Shown piece after piece: positions 34,723-43,357 of a stretch of DNA of 64,000 nt; positions within the stretch are counted from its first letter, which is position 1, and each line of letters opens with the position of its first letter. The notes beneath the pieces are model-generated. The model was not told the origin of the DNA and searched no databases. It worked only from the letters and a program-made list of their open reading frames with translations. Position numbers and translations under genes: made by a program. This DNA is from Pedobacter cryotolerans (GTDB taxonomy: Bacteria > Bacteroidota > Bacteroidia > Sphingobacteriales > Sphingobacteriaceae), in NCBI RefSeq assembly GCF_005116475.1, contig NZ_SWBO01000010.1, positions 1 through 64,000 on the forward strand. The letters run 5' to 3'.

Positions 34723-36138
34723 ATGAAAATAGAACAAATATATACAGGTTGCCTTGCCGAAGCCGCATATTACATAGAAAGTAATGGCGAAGCCGCAATT
34801 ATAGATCCGCTTAGAGAAGTTGGTCCATATTTAAAAAAAGCCGAGCAAAGCAGGGCGAAAATCAAATATATCTTCGAAACTCATTTTCATGCCGATTTTG
34901 TATCTGGTCACGTAGATTTAGCCGAAAAATCTGGTGCTACTATTGTTTATGGTCCAACTGCTCAAACTACATTTAAATCGCATATTGCAAAAGATGGAGA
35001 GGAGTTTAAAATTGGTAATCTTACCATAAAAACCCTACATACACCTGGGCACACATTAGAATCAACTACCTATTTATTACTCGATGAAAATAATAAACCA
35101 CATTGCATTTTTAGTGGCGATACCCTTTTTATTGGAGATGTAGGTCGACCAGATTTAGCCCAAAAAGGCGAATTAACAATGAACGATTTGGCAGGAATAC
35201 TTTATGATTCATTGCACAGTAAAATCATGATTTTGCCAGATGATGTGATTGTTTATCCTGGTCATGGTGCAGGTTCGGCCTGTGGTAAAAGCATGAGTAA
35301 AGAAACCTTCGATACTTTAGGGCATCAAAAAGAAGTGAATTATGCGCTAAAAGCTACATCAAAAGAGCAATTTATAGCAGAAGTTACCGATGGCATTTTG
35401 CCGCCGCCACAATATTTCGCCAAAAATGCAGCATTAAATAAGGGCGGTTACACCAATATGGATGATGTTTACAAGCAAGGTTTACAAGCGCTTTCGCCTC
35501 AAGCCTTTGAAGATATTGTAAACCAAACCGGTGCTTTAGTTTTAGATACCAGAGATCCGCAAGAATTTGCAAAGGCATTCGTGCCAAACTCAATTAATAT
35601 TGGCTTAAACGGACAGTTTGCCCCATGGGTTGGTGCGCTTATTACCGATTTAAAGCAAGAGATTTTACTGGTAACCAACGAAGGAAAGGCTGAAGAAACC
35701 ATTACGCGTTTGGCTCGTGTAGGTTACGATAATACAATTGGTTATTTAGCTGGCGGAATAGAGGCTTGGCAAAATGCAGGTAAAGAAATCGATAATATCA
35801 CTTCTATAACAGCAAGTGAATTTGAGCAAGCAGTAATTGATCAGCCAACAATCAATGCCTTAGATGTTCGCAAACCTGGAGAATACGAAGCTGAGCATTT
35901 AGAAAACACGCTAACCCGTCCATTAGATTACATTAACGATTGGACACCTGAGTTAAATCCTCAAGAAACCTATTACATCCATTGTGCTGGCGGTTACCGC
36001 TCAATGATTGCCGCTTCGATACTAAAAGCTCGTGGCGTAGCAAATGTAATTGATATTGCAGGTGGTTATGGCGCAATTAAAGAAACAAATTTAAAACGTA
36101 CCGATTTCGCTTGTCCGAGCAAGGCAATGAAGGTATAA
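34723..36138 (+). CDS. CstB-like persulfide dioxygenase-rhodanese (MBL fold + two rhodanese domains)
   Basis: 471 residues. N-terminal metallo-beta-lactamase domain (about 1-240) with ETHFHADFVSGH, HTPGHTLES, SGDTLFIGDVGRPDL and YPGHGAGSACG. Then a rhodanese-fold domain (about 260-355) whose active loop reads LLVTNEGK and lacks Cys. Then a second rhodanese (about 370-471) with an intact active loop HCAGGYRS. This order, with a dead central domain, matches CstB, which oxidises low-molecular-weight persulfides and moves the sulfur to sulfite. Followed on the same strand by YpdA. Confidence 0.85.
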   Translation: MKIEQIYTGCLAEAAYYIESNGEAAIIDPLREVGPYLKKAEQSRAKIKYIFETHFHADFVSGHVDLAEKSGATIVYGPTAQTTFKSHIAKDGEEFKIGNLTIKTLHTPGHTLESTTYLLLDENNKPHCIFSGDTLFIGDVGRPDLAQKGELTMNDLAGILYDSLHSKIMILPDDVIVYPGHGAGSACGKSMSKETFDTLGHQKEVNYALKATSKEQFIAEVTDGILPPPQYFAKNAALNKGGYTNMDDVYKQGLQALSPQAFEDIVNQTGALVLDTRDPQEFAKAFVPNSINIGLNGQFAPWVGALITDLKQEILLVTNEGKAEETITRLARVGYDNTIGYLAGGIEAWQNAGKEIDNITSITASEFEQAVIDQPTINALDVRKPGEYEAEHLENTLTRPLDYINDWTPELNPQETYYIHCAGGYRSMIAASILKARGVANVIDIAGGYGAIKETNLKRTDFACPSKAMKV

Positions 36139-36150
36139 TTAATAGTAAAT

Positions 36151-36223
36151 GTCACACTGAGCTTGTCGAAGTGCTTTCAATAAATATTTAATCATTTCGT
36201 CCTTCGACAAGCTCAGGATGACA
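36151..36223. repeat. Facing pair of CTGAGCTTGTCGAAG repeats
   Basis: CACTGAGCTTGTCGAAG and CCTTCGACAAGCTCAGGATG face each other across about 30 AT-rich bases between the persulfide dioxygenase and ypdA, forming a long potential hairpin. It ends just before the ypdA start. Confidence 0.75.
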
Positions 36224-36236
36224 AAGTTTTAATAAA

Positions 36237-37217
36237 TTGGCAAAAATCATCCCCTCAAATTCGCAATATGATGTATTAATTATTGGTGCTGGTCCAATTG
36301 GTTTGGCCTGTGCCATCGAAGCACAAAATGTTGGATTAAGTTATTTAATTGTAGAGAAAGGTCCTTTGGTAAACAGTTTGTACCACTACCCGGTATTTAT
36401 GACTTTTTTTTCTACCTCACAAAAACTAGAAATTGGCGGTGTTCCTTTTGTGAGCATTAGTAATAAACCTAACAGAAACGAAGCCTTAGAATATTATCGC
36501 CGAGTGGCAGAAAAATTTCAATTGAATATCAATTTATTTGAAGAGGTTAGGCAGGTTACACAGTTAGCAGCGAATAATTTCGAAATTGAAACTGATAAAA
36601 CAACTTATCATGCAAAAAATGTAATTATTGCAACTGGTTTTTATGATGTGCCAGTAATGATGAATGTATTAGGCGAAAAGCTGCCAAAAGTGAGACATTA
36701 TTACCAAGATCCGCATTTGTATGCTTTTAGTAAAGTGCTGGTTATCGGGGCAAATAATTCGGCAATTGATGTGGCTTTAGAAACTTATAGAAAAGGTGCC
36801 GATGTTACTTTGGTTATTCGTGGTAGCGAAATTGGCTCTTACGTTAAATATTGGGTGAGGCCAGATATAGAGAACAGAATAAAAGAAGGCGAGATCAAAG
36901 CTTATTTCAATAGCGAAGTGATTTCAATTGCCGAAGATACTGTTCAAATTAAAACCCCTGAAGGAGAATTAGCCATCGAAAACGATTTCGTCTTAGCAAT
37001 GACGGGTTATCAACCTAATTTCGCTCTGCTTAAAAAGTTGAGAGTAGAGTTAGATGAAAATCACTCGCCAAAACATAATCCCGAAACCATGGAAACCAAT
37101 AAAAAAGGTTTGTACTTAGCTGGGGTTGTTTGTGGTGGCATGGATACACACAAATGGTTTATCGAAAACTCAAGGGTGCATGCAGAACAGATTGTGAAAC
37201 ATATTGTGGAGAGTTAA
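36237..37217 (+). CDS. ypdA: YpdA family bacillithiol disulfide reductase (putative)
   Basis: 326 residues. FAD-binding LIIGAGPIGLACAIEA near residue 14 and NADPH-binding VLVIGANNSAIDVALE near residue 165 are present, without the CxxC of thioredoxin reductase; the MTFFSTSQKLEIGG region is family-typical. YpdA reduces bacillithiol disulfide with NADPH. No ATG precedes the Rossmann motif, so the start is the TTG at 36237. Together with YtxJ this points to a bacillithiol-using cell. Confidence 0.88.
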   Translation: MAKIIPSNSQYDVLIIGAGPIGLACAIEAQNVGLSYLIVEKGPLVNSLYHYPVFMTFFSTSQKLEIGGVPFVSISNKPNRNEALEYYRRVAEKFQLNINLFEEVRQVTQLAANNFEIETDKTTYHAKNVIIATGFYDVPVMMNVLGEKLPKVRHYYQDPHLYAFSKVLVIGANNSAIDVALETYRKGADVTLVIRGSEIGSYVKYWVRPDIENRIKEGEIKAYFNSEVISIAEDTVQIKTPEGELAIENDFVLAMTGYQPNFALLKKLRVELDENHSPKHNPETMETNKKGLYLAGVVCGGMDTHKWFIENSRVHAEQIVKHIVES

Positions 37218-37306
37218 ATTCTTTACTTTGTCAATCATTTGCAGATTAAAAAAGTTTAATACCTATCCAATGTAAAGCTTCGGGATTGCAAATCCCTAAT
37301 ATTTGT

Positions 37307-37345
37307 AAGTTCGAGATGCGCTGAAAAGCTAACATCTCGAACAGC
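37307..37345. repeat. GTTCGAGATG/CATCTCGAAC hairpin
   Basis: Same family as the nested repeats at 11183-11430. In the 254-bp gap between ypdA and the PH-domain gene, with a further pair of CTGAGC...CGAAGG-type repeats at 37381-37402 and 37439-37460. Confidence 0.65.
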
Positions 37346-37380
37346 TAGTTTTTTATTATTCTTCTTATTCTGTCGGTATG

Positions 37381-37460
37381 TCATCCTGAGCGTAGTCGAA
37401 GGATAATATATCAAAACATACAATAGAATTATACTGGTCTCCGACTAAGCTCATACTGAC
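37381..37460. repeat. Two CCTGAGCGTAGTCGAAGG-type repeats
   Basis: TCATCCTGAGCGTAGTCGAAGG (key core CCTGAGC...CGAAGG) and a degenerate CCGACTAAGCTCATACTGAC face each other downstream of ypdA and of the convergent PH-domain gene. Confidence 0.65.
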
Positions 37461-37471
37461 AAGAATGGCAT

Positions 37472-37852
37472 TTACCCCAAAACATGATGCGCTAACACAT
37501 TTTGTACCTCATAAACATTAACAGATTTATTAAATTTCTTTTTAATACTCGGCATAGTTTCACTCGAAATCCAGATTTTAAGTTCAGCTTCTAAATCAAA
37601 AGTGCCTGCTGTTTCTACGCTAAATTTCGAAATACTTTTGTAAGCAACTGAAAGATATTCAGTTTTACTGCCTGTTAACCCCTGCACATCAATTAAAATT
37701 AAACGCTTGTTGGTAAAGATGAAAGTATCTCTAATCAGCTTGAACCCTAATTCAATTTCTTCGCCAGCAATTAATAGCTGACCATAATTTTTCTTTAATT
37801 CTTCTGGGCTAACTGCACCTGCGTTACCCATTAACGATGAAAATAATCCCAT
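37472..37852 (-). CDS. PH-domain protein (bacterial PH, YvbH-like)
   Basis: 126 residues. LLIAGEEIELGFKLIRDTFIFTNKRLILID followed by SVAYKSISKFSVETAGTFDLEAELKIWIS is the bacterial pleckstrin-homology pattern. Probably oligomeric and membrane- or protein-binding; no enzymatic role is implied. Confidence 0.85.
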   Translation of the reverse strand: MGLFSSLMGNAGAVSPEELKKNYGQLLIAGEEIELGFKLIRDTFIFTNKRLILIDVQGLTGSKTEYLSVAYKSISKFSVETAGTFDLEAELKIWISSETMPSIKKKFNKSVNVYEVQNVLAHHVLG

Positions 37853-38157
37853 TTTTTGATCTTTTTAAACCACTAAGGTACAATTACGCAAAGGGTTGAT
37901 TTTCTATTTAAATTTTGTTTTTTGCACTTGCTTTGTAATATAAACCCGACAGTAACGAAAATCTTTTTTGTCATCCTGAGCTTATCGAAGGACAAAAAAA
38001 ATGTAGTGTATGGCGGAACTGATTTTGCCAAGAACTTCTGACTCTATTTTTCTAATCATTTATTTTTAAACCGCAAAGACACAAAGTACGCAAAGTGACA
38101 CTATTATCGCTTCGGTCTTTAGCCTTTCCTCTTTCAAACCTTCCGCCTTCCAACCTT
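37853..38157. other. 305-bp gap with structured element copy H
   Basis: No gene. Contains element copy H (37942-38039), a GCAAAGACACAAAG-type simple repeat near 38075-38095, and Pro/Ser-free pyrimidine-rich sequence at 38105-38157. A matching ACTAAGGTACAATTACGCAAAG word lies near 37872-37894. Confidence 0.65.
37942..38039 (+). repeat. Structured dispersed element, copy H
   Basis: AAACCCG, loop strand ACAGTAACGAAAATC, inner stem TTTTTTGTC/GACAAAAAA (37964-37972 with 37991-37999), loop strand ATGTAGTGTATGG, then CGG (38014-38016) closing three of four outer pairs, and a degenerate tail ending AACTTCTG. The apex of the inner stem is a single ATCCTGAGCTTATCGAAG repeat, as in copy E. Confidence 0.65.
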
Positions 38158-39144
38158 CTACCTCTTTAGCCTTTCAGCAATAAACCCATCCATTACTTTT
38201 TGTACACCGGGTATATCTTTTGATGTGATAGCTGAACCGAGTACATGGTTACCTGCATTTGGTAGCGCTATTTTTTGCTTTTCATCAGTTGATGTACCTA
38301 ATTCATCAAACATTTTTAGCATTGCATCTACACGTACCACAGGATCTTGTTCTTTTTCATGTTTGTAATAATACAACATTAACACTGGCTGTTTAACTTG
38401 GGCGAACAATTCTGATGTCATTGCAGTTTCTAACAATTCCTCAAGTTCTACAAGCGACTCTAACCTATAATTGGTGTACCAATATTTTTTATAAGCTTCA
38501 GTTTTTCCATCTACTTTACGCTCTTCACCATCCACCACTTTACGGGCAATTTGCAATCCCCATGGATCATTTAACATCCAGGCATTTTTATCATTAATGG
38601 CAATATTTGGCGATAATAATACTAAACTGTTAATTTCTGGATAAGCAGCAGCCAGTTGTAAAGCCAAAGTGCCACCAGTAGAAGTACCCATGATAATTAC
38701 TTTTTTGCCCAGTTTTTTGCCAATGGCATAAGCTTCCTTTGCTGATTGCCAAAGCCGATCTGCGGTGAAATATTGCATTGGCACTATGGTATCGATACCA
38801 TGATCTGCCAATCGGGCTAAATATAAATTTGCGTTTAATGCTTTTGCCAGGTAGTGGTGAGCCGGATTTCCTTCTTCTTTTGATGCTGAAAAACCGTGTA
38901 AATACACAATTGCGTATTCAGTTTGTATTTGGTTTATGCTGTCTGCCCACACAATTTCGGCTTCATTGCTAGGTTTTACTTTATGCTTTGCTTCCTGTTT
39001 AGAAATGTATGATGACAAGGCTGCCATTTCTGGAACTTTGGGCAACGTTTTTTCGTAAATAGGAGCCTTAGGTTTTGGTCCACTGAAATAGGCAATTGCC
39101 AGCAAACAGGCTATTGTAATTAAAATGTATAAGAATTTTTTCAC
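38158..39144 (-). CDS. Alpha/beta hydrolase, membrane-anchored
   Basis: About 328 residues from a GTG at 39144 (signal-anchor KKFLYILITIACLLAIAYFSG). An ATG at 39195 would add 17 residues but places the start only 13 bases from the divergent polyprenyl synthase gene. Alpha/beta-hydrolase elements: YAIVYLHGFSASKEEGNP (oxyanion HG), IIMGTSTGGTLALQLAAAY with the nucleophilic Ser (G-T-S-T-G), and a late His in PNAGNHVLGS. The substrate is unknown; the anchor suggests action on the periplasmic side. Confidence 0.82.
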   Translation of the reverse strand: MKKFLYILITIACLLAIAYFSGPKPKAPIYEKTLPKVPEMAALSSYISKQEAKHKVKPSNEAEIVWADSINQIQTEYAIVYLHGFSASKEEGNPAHHYLAKALNANLYLARLADHGIDTIVPMQYFTADRLWQSAKEAYAIGKKLGKKVIIMGTSTGGTLALQLAAAYPEINSLVLLSPNIAINDKNAWMLNDPWGLQIARKVVDGEERKVDGKTEAYKKYWYTNYRLESLVELEELLETAMTSELFAQVKQPVLMLYYYKHEKEQDPVVRVDAMLKMFDELGTSTDEKQKIALPNAGNHVLGSAITSKDIPGVQKVMDGFIAERLKR

Positions 39145-39180
39145 GTTAATTAATTTGATTAAAAATACGCTTTTAATAAG

Positions 39181-39188
39181 TAAGTTTG
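39181..39188 (+). promoter_or_regulatory. Probable -7 promoter box for the polyprenyl synthase operon
   Basis: TAAGTTTG is a perfect TAnnTTTG match 20 bases before the ATG, with a TTTG 23 bases further upstream (39154-39157) as a candidate -33 element. Confidence 0.55.
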
Positions 39189-39208
39189 CAAACACATTTT
39201 TTAGCTGA

Positions 39209-40180
39209 ATGCCCGGAATAAATCAGATTAAACAACCCATTGCTGCAGAAATAGATGCTTTTGAATTAAAATTCAAGGATTCTATGCATAGCGATGCGCC
39301 ATTGTTGAATCGAATAACTCATTACATTGTAAAAAGAAAAGGTAAACAAATGCGACCAATGTTCGTGTTTTTTGCTGCAAAGCTGTGTGGTGGAATTATT
39401 GAATCGACACATCGTGGGGCTGCTTTAGTAGAGTTACTGCACACAGCAACTTTGGTTCACGATGACGTGGTAGACAATGCTTACGAAAGACGAGGTTTTT
39501 TTAGTATAAATGCCTTGTGGAAAAATAAAATCGCGGTTTTAGTGGGCGATTATTTGCTGGCTAAAGGCTTGTTGTTATCGGTAAACAATAGCGAGTTTGC
39601 TTTGTTAAAGATTGTGTCTACAGCGGTGCAGCAAATGAGCGAAGGCGAACTTTTGCAAATTGAAAAAGTACGCCGAATGGATATTAGTGAGGAGCTATAT
39701 TTTGAAGTAATTCGCCAAAAAACTGCTTCCTTAATTGCTTCGTGCTGTGCTTGTGGAGCTGCATCGGCAGGTGCTGATGAAGAGACAATTGAAAAAATGC
39801 GTTTATTTGGTGAAAAAGTAGGGATCGCTTTTCAGATTAAAGATGATACTTTTGATTTCGGGACAGATGATGTTGGTAAACCTTTGGGGATTGATATCAA
39901 AGAAAAAAAGGTTACCCTTCCGTTAATTTATGCTTTAAATAAAGCAGAAAAACCAGAACGTAAAAGAATCATCAATTTGGTTAAAAATCATAATGACGAC
40001 CCAAAAAAAATACAAGAGGTTATTGATTTTGTAAATAGTAAAAACGGCGTTCATTATGCCAATCAAAAGATGCTCGAATACCAGCAAGAAGCTTTTGATA
40101 TACTGTATCAGTTTGAAGAAAGCGATGCTAGAACTGGGTTAGAACAATTAGTTAGATATACAACAGAACGTAAAAAATAA
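39209..40180 (+). CDS. Polyprenyl diphosphate synthase (trans, long-chain type)
   Basis: 323 residues. First Asp-rich motif LVHDDVVDNAYERRG (about residues 84-98) and second IKDDTFDFGTDDVGKPLG (about 210-227). Trans-polyprenyl synthases of this length usually make the side chain of menaquinone. The next gene (TerC) starts within its stop codon (TAATG). Chain length cannot be read reliably by eye. Confidence 0.92.
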   Translation: MPGINQIKQPIAAEIDAFELKFKDSMHSDAPLLNRITHYIVKRKGKQMRPMFVFFAAKLCGGIIESTHRGAALVELLHTATLVHDDVVDNAYERRGFFSINALWKNKIAVLVGDYLLAKGLLLSVNNSEFALLKIVSTAVQQMSEGELLQIEKVRRMDISEELYFEVIRQKTASLIASCCACGAASAGADEETIEKMRLFGEKVGIAFQIKDDTFDFGTDDVGKPLGIDIKEKKVTLPLIYALNKAEKPERKRIINLVKNHNDDPKKIQEVIDFVNSKNGVHYANQKMLEYQQEAFDILYQFEESDARTGLEQLVRYTTERKK

Positions 40181-41232
40181 TGTCGAGCGAAATTTTATTT
40201 ATTGGTGGATTTTTAGTGTTTATAGTGCTTATTTTGGCTTTAGATTTAGGTTTATTTAGCAAAAAAGACCACGTAATTAGTTTAAAACAAGCTGGTATCA
40301 TGAGTTTTATCATGGTTACTTTAGCGCTTGGGTTTTATTTTTTACTGATTACCGAGGGGCAAAAACTGCATGGAATAGATAGTTTTGAGCGGTTACAAGA
40401 AGTAGTTAAGGCGCATAAACATGCTATAACCTTAATACCTGGAGATTTTGAAGCAAGTTTAAGAATATATAACCAAAATTTAGGGATTGAGTTTTTAACG
40501 GGCTATGTAATTGAATATGCACTCTCGGTCGATAATATTTTTGTAATTGTATTGATATTTTCGGCTTTTGCTGTTCCAGAAAAGTATTATCACAGGGTAT
40601 TGTTTTGGGGTATTTTGGGAGCAATTATCATGCGCTTTATCTTCATATTTGCGGGTGCTGCATTAATTAATCAGTTCTCGTGGATACTATATATATTTGG
40701 TGCATTTTTGATTTTTACAGGTGTAAAAATGTTTTTCTCTAATGATGAAGATGATAAAATAGACACTGAGAAACATCCTGTAGTTAAATTCGCCTCCAAG
40801 TTTTTTGCAATTCACCCTAAATACGAAGGCAATAATTTTTTCCATAAAATAAATGGAAAGCGATTTATAACACCTTTGTTTTTGGTATTGCTTATTGTAG
40901 AGTTTACCGACTTAATTTTTGCAGTAGATTCAATTCCAGCAATTTTTGCGGTAACCAAAGATGCTTACATCGTTTTCTTCTCTAATATTTTTGCCATTAT
41001 GGGTTTAAGATCGATGTTCTTTTTACTCATCAACATCATCCATAAATTCCACTACCTTAAAACTGGATTGGCATTTTTATTAACCTTTATTGGGGTTAAA
41101 ATGTTAGCACACCATTACTTAAAAGAATGGGGATTTACTACGGAGCATTCGCTGTTTATTATTCTTTTTATCTTAACAGCAAGTGTGGTAGCATCGTTGG
41201 TGTTTCCTAAAAAGAAGTTACACAAAGACTAA
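40180..41232 (+). CDS. TerC/Alx family integral membrane protein
   Basis: 350 residues, about nine membrane helices. The conserved acidic helices EYALSVDNIFVIVLIF (about residues 110-125) and EFTDLIFAVDSIPAIFAVT (about 246-264) are in place. TerC/Alx proteins export manganese or other divalent metals, in some cases loading exported enzymes, or take part in tellurite resistance. Start overlaps the previous stop. Confidence 0.92.
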   Translation: MSSEILFIGGFLVFIVLILALDLGLFSKKDHVISLKQAGIMSFIMVTLALGFYFLLITEGQKLHGIDSFERLQEVVKAHKHAITLIPGDFEASLRIYNQNLGIEFLTGYVIEYALSVDNIFVIVLIFSAFAVPEKYYHRVLFWGILGAIIMRFIFIFAGAALINQFSWILYIFGAFLIFTGVKMFFSNDEDDKIDTEKHPVVKFASKFFAIHPKYEGNNFFHKINGKRFITPLFLVLLIVEFTDLIFAVDSIPAIFAVTKDAYIVFFSNIFAIMGLRSMFFLLINIIHKFHYLKTGLAFLLTFIGVKMLAHHYLKEWGFTTEHSLFIILFILTASVVASLVFPKKKLHKD

Positions 41233-41240
41233 TAATTCAT

Positions 41241-41248
41241 TATATTTG
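41241..41248 (+). promoter_or_regulatory. -7-like box directly before the antitoxin gene
   Basis: TATATTTG fits TAnnTTTG and ends three bases before the ATG at 41252, again implying a leaderless transcript. Confidence 0.4.
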
Positions 41249-41251
41249 AGT

Positions 41252-41482
41252 ATGGAAACACTTGTTATACATACAAAAAACTCATCCCAAACTCAAGAAG
41301 TTAAAGATCTCTTGCAAAAGATGAATGTAAAGATTGAAGTTTTTTCTCAAAATTCTATGTTGCAAGAGGAGCTCCCTCAATATGTCACTAAATTAATGGC
41401 AAAAGCAATTGATGAAGCGGACAATAATAAATTGACCCCAAACGAAACATTTTTATCAGAAACAAAAGAAAAATATAAATAG
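41252..41482 (+). CDS. Putative antitoxin (DUF2683-like) of a RelE/ParE-type pair
   Basis: 76 residues from the ATG at 41252; a TTG two codons upstream is less likely. The N-terminus METLVIHTKNSSQTQEVKDLLQKMNVKIEV matches the short beta-strand plus helix start of the antitoxin at 62609-62821, and the tail is disordered-looking and charged. The stop is one base before the toxin start. Assignment rests on the toxin next door and on the second, related pair in the window. Confidence 0.72.
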   Translation: METLVIHTKNSSQTQEVKDLLQKMNVKIEVFSQNSMLQEELPQYVTKLMAKAIDEADNNKLTPNETFLSETKEKYK

Positions 41483-41483
41483 C

Positions 41484-41771
41484 ATGTCCCTTAATATTTT
41501 ATGGACAGACACAGCAAAAGAGACATTTAATTATATTCTAAAATATTTAGATGAAAATTGGGGCAAAAAGTATGTACATCGTTTTATCAATAAGACAGAA
41601 AGTACACTAAAAATATTGTCGAACAGCCCATTTATTTTTAAGACCGTATTAGAAAATCCTAAAGTCAGAAAAGGAATACTTCACAAAAACAGTTCATTTC
41701 TCTATCGTATAATTGATGACAGGATTGAATTGTTAGTGTTTTGGGATACAAGGCAAGAGCCATTTATGTAA
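41484..41771 (+). CDS. RelE/ParE-family toxin
   Basis: 95 residues: LNILWTDTAKETFNYILKYLDENWGKKYVHRF, then KTVLENPKVRKGILHKNSSFLYRI and the closing LVFWDTRQEP. The ParE/RelE fold is expected. The IFK...P-K-V-R-x-G-I and W-D-x-R-Q-(E/D)-P signatures are shared with the toxin at 62337-62618. Whether it targets ribosomes or gyrase is not evident from sequence. Confidence 0.83.
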   Translation: MSLNILWTDTAKETFNYILKYLDENWGKKYVHRFINKTESTLKILSNSPFIFKTVLENPKVRKGILHKNSSFLYRIIDDRIELLVFWDTRQEPFM

Positions 41772-41830
41772 AAATTCAATTAACTAACTGTTAACTTATT
41801 TAAAAACCTTATTTTTCATCAAAATTAATA

Positions 41831-43285
41831 ATGATGAAGAATTTTCTATTTCTGGCATTTGTCAGTCTGTCTATATCTGCTGCGGCCCAAGATAATTTCG
41901 CTCCTGTTTTTAAACAAATTAATACAGAAGTACAAACTAATTCTAAAGCATACAGTACTTTAAAAAACGCGACAGAAACTATTGGTCATAGATTAACGGG
42001 TTCTGCCAATGGTGCAAAAGCAGAAGAATATGCTTTTAATTTACTAAAATCTTACGGTTGCGAAGTCAAGTACCAACCCTTTGAGGTAGAGAGTTGGGAT
42101 AGAAAAACTATTTCGGTAAAAATTGGCAATAATGCGAATGATTTAGCTGCTGTTAAGGCGGTTACTTTGGCACATTCGCCAGTTAAAGCTAATGTTACTG
42201 CTACAATAATTGATGCCGGTAACGGATTAGAAGCCGATTATTTGGCTTTGGGCGATAATGTTAAAGGTAAAATTGCCTTAATTTATTTGGGTGTTTTACC
42301 TGGTTCTCCAAAAGGCACAAGTTCTCTTCATCGTTCAGAAAAAACAGCCATTGCTACTAAATACGGAGCAGTTGGTGTAATCATTATCAATACCGTAAAA
42401 AATGGAGTATTACTTACAGGTACTGCTTCAGTTACTGGAAAGTTAATTCCAATTCCTGCAATTTGTATTGGTTTAGAAAACGGAATGGCGCTAAAAGAAA
42501 AATTAAAAGTAGCTAGCCAAGTTGCAACAATTGATATGACTAATTTTTCTGGTTTAATTAAAGCTAGAAACGTAATTGCAACTTTTAAGGGCACACAATT
42601 TCCGAAAGAGAAAGTTGTGGTTGGCGGGCATTTAGATAGCTGGGATTTAGCTACTGGTGCAATTGACAACGGCATAGGATCTTTTGCGGTTATTGATATG
42701 GCTCGTACTTTTAAAAAGTTAGGGGTTAAACCAAAACGCACTATAGAGTTTGTGTTGTTTATGGGCGAGGAACAAGGATTATTAGGCTCTAAAGCTTACG
42801 TAGATCAGGCTAAGAAGAACGGTACGCTAGATCAGGTTAGTTTTATGCTTAATTACGATATGACTAACGACCCGAAAGGTTTTAACACTTCAAGAGAAGA
42901 GTTAGAGGAACTGTTTACAAGTTGGGGAGCAGAAGTAGCCAAGTTGGATAGCAACTTTACCAATTTATTTTTGGCTGGAGCAAGTTTGCATAGCGATCAT
43001 CAACCGTTTTTGTTAGAAGGCATACCAACTGGTGGCGGTGCAGGTGGCAAATTACCAAACAATTCTGGACCATATTATCACTCTGATGGCGATGTATTTA
43101 AATTGGTAGATGAGCAAGGTTTAAAGAACACCGTTAGAAATGGGGCAATTTTAGCCTATGCGTTAGCCAATACAGCAAAAATTCCGGTTACTAAACAAAC
43201 CGAAGAAAAATTAGAAGCTTTTTTAATTGAACAAAGATTAAAAGAACCGCTAAAAATTGCTGGCGAATGGAGGTGGAAGGATTAG
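41831..43285 (+). CDS. M28 family metallopeptidase, exported
   Basis: 484 residues. Signal peptide MMKNFLFLAFVSLSISAAAQ. A protease-associated insert (about 130-240) precedes the catalytic domain with zinc ligands in GGHLDSWDLATGAIDNGIG (His, Asp), FMGEEQGLLGSKAY (Glu-Glu), NYDMTND (Asp) and SLHSDHQPF (His). The layout resembles carboxypeptidase Q/aminopeptidase S types of M28. Likely peptide scavenging in the periplasm. Confidence 0.93.
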   Translation: MMKNFLFLAFVSLSISAAAQDNFAPVFKQINTEVQTNSKAYSTLKNATETIGHRLTGSANGAKAEEYAFNLLKSYGCEVKYQPFEVESWDRKTISVKIGNNANDLAAVKAVTLAHSPVKANVTATIIDAGNGLEADYLALGDNVKGKIALIYLGVLPGSPKGTSSLHRSEKTAIATKYGAVGVIIINTVKNGVLLTGTASVTGKLIPIPAICIGLENGMALKEKLKVASQVATIDMTNFSGLIKARNVIATFKGTQFPKEKVVVGGHLDSWDLATGAIDNGIGSFAVIDMARTFKKLGVKPKRTIEFVLFMGEEQGLLGSKAYVDQAKKNGTLDQVSFMLNYDMTNDPKGFNTSREELEELFTSWGAEVAKLDSNFTNLFLAGASLHSDHQPFLLEGIPTGGGAGGKLPNNSGPYYHSDGDVFKLVDEQGLKNTVRNGAILAYALANTAKIPVTKQTEEKLEAFLIEQRLKEPLKIAGEWRWKD

Positions 43286-43357
43286 AATGTTGTAAGGTTG
43301 TAAAGTTGAAATGTTGCTAGATTAATATTCCAACATTTGAACTTTTAACATTCCAAC

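Noticed and set aside
34723-36138. Glyoxalase II (hydroxyacylglutathione hydrolase) assignment
   Set aside because: The two C-terminal rhodanese domains and the DRxD-like persulfide-dioxygenase metal region fit a CstB-type enzyme better.
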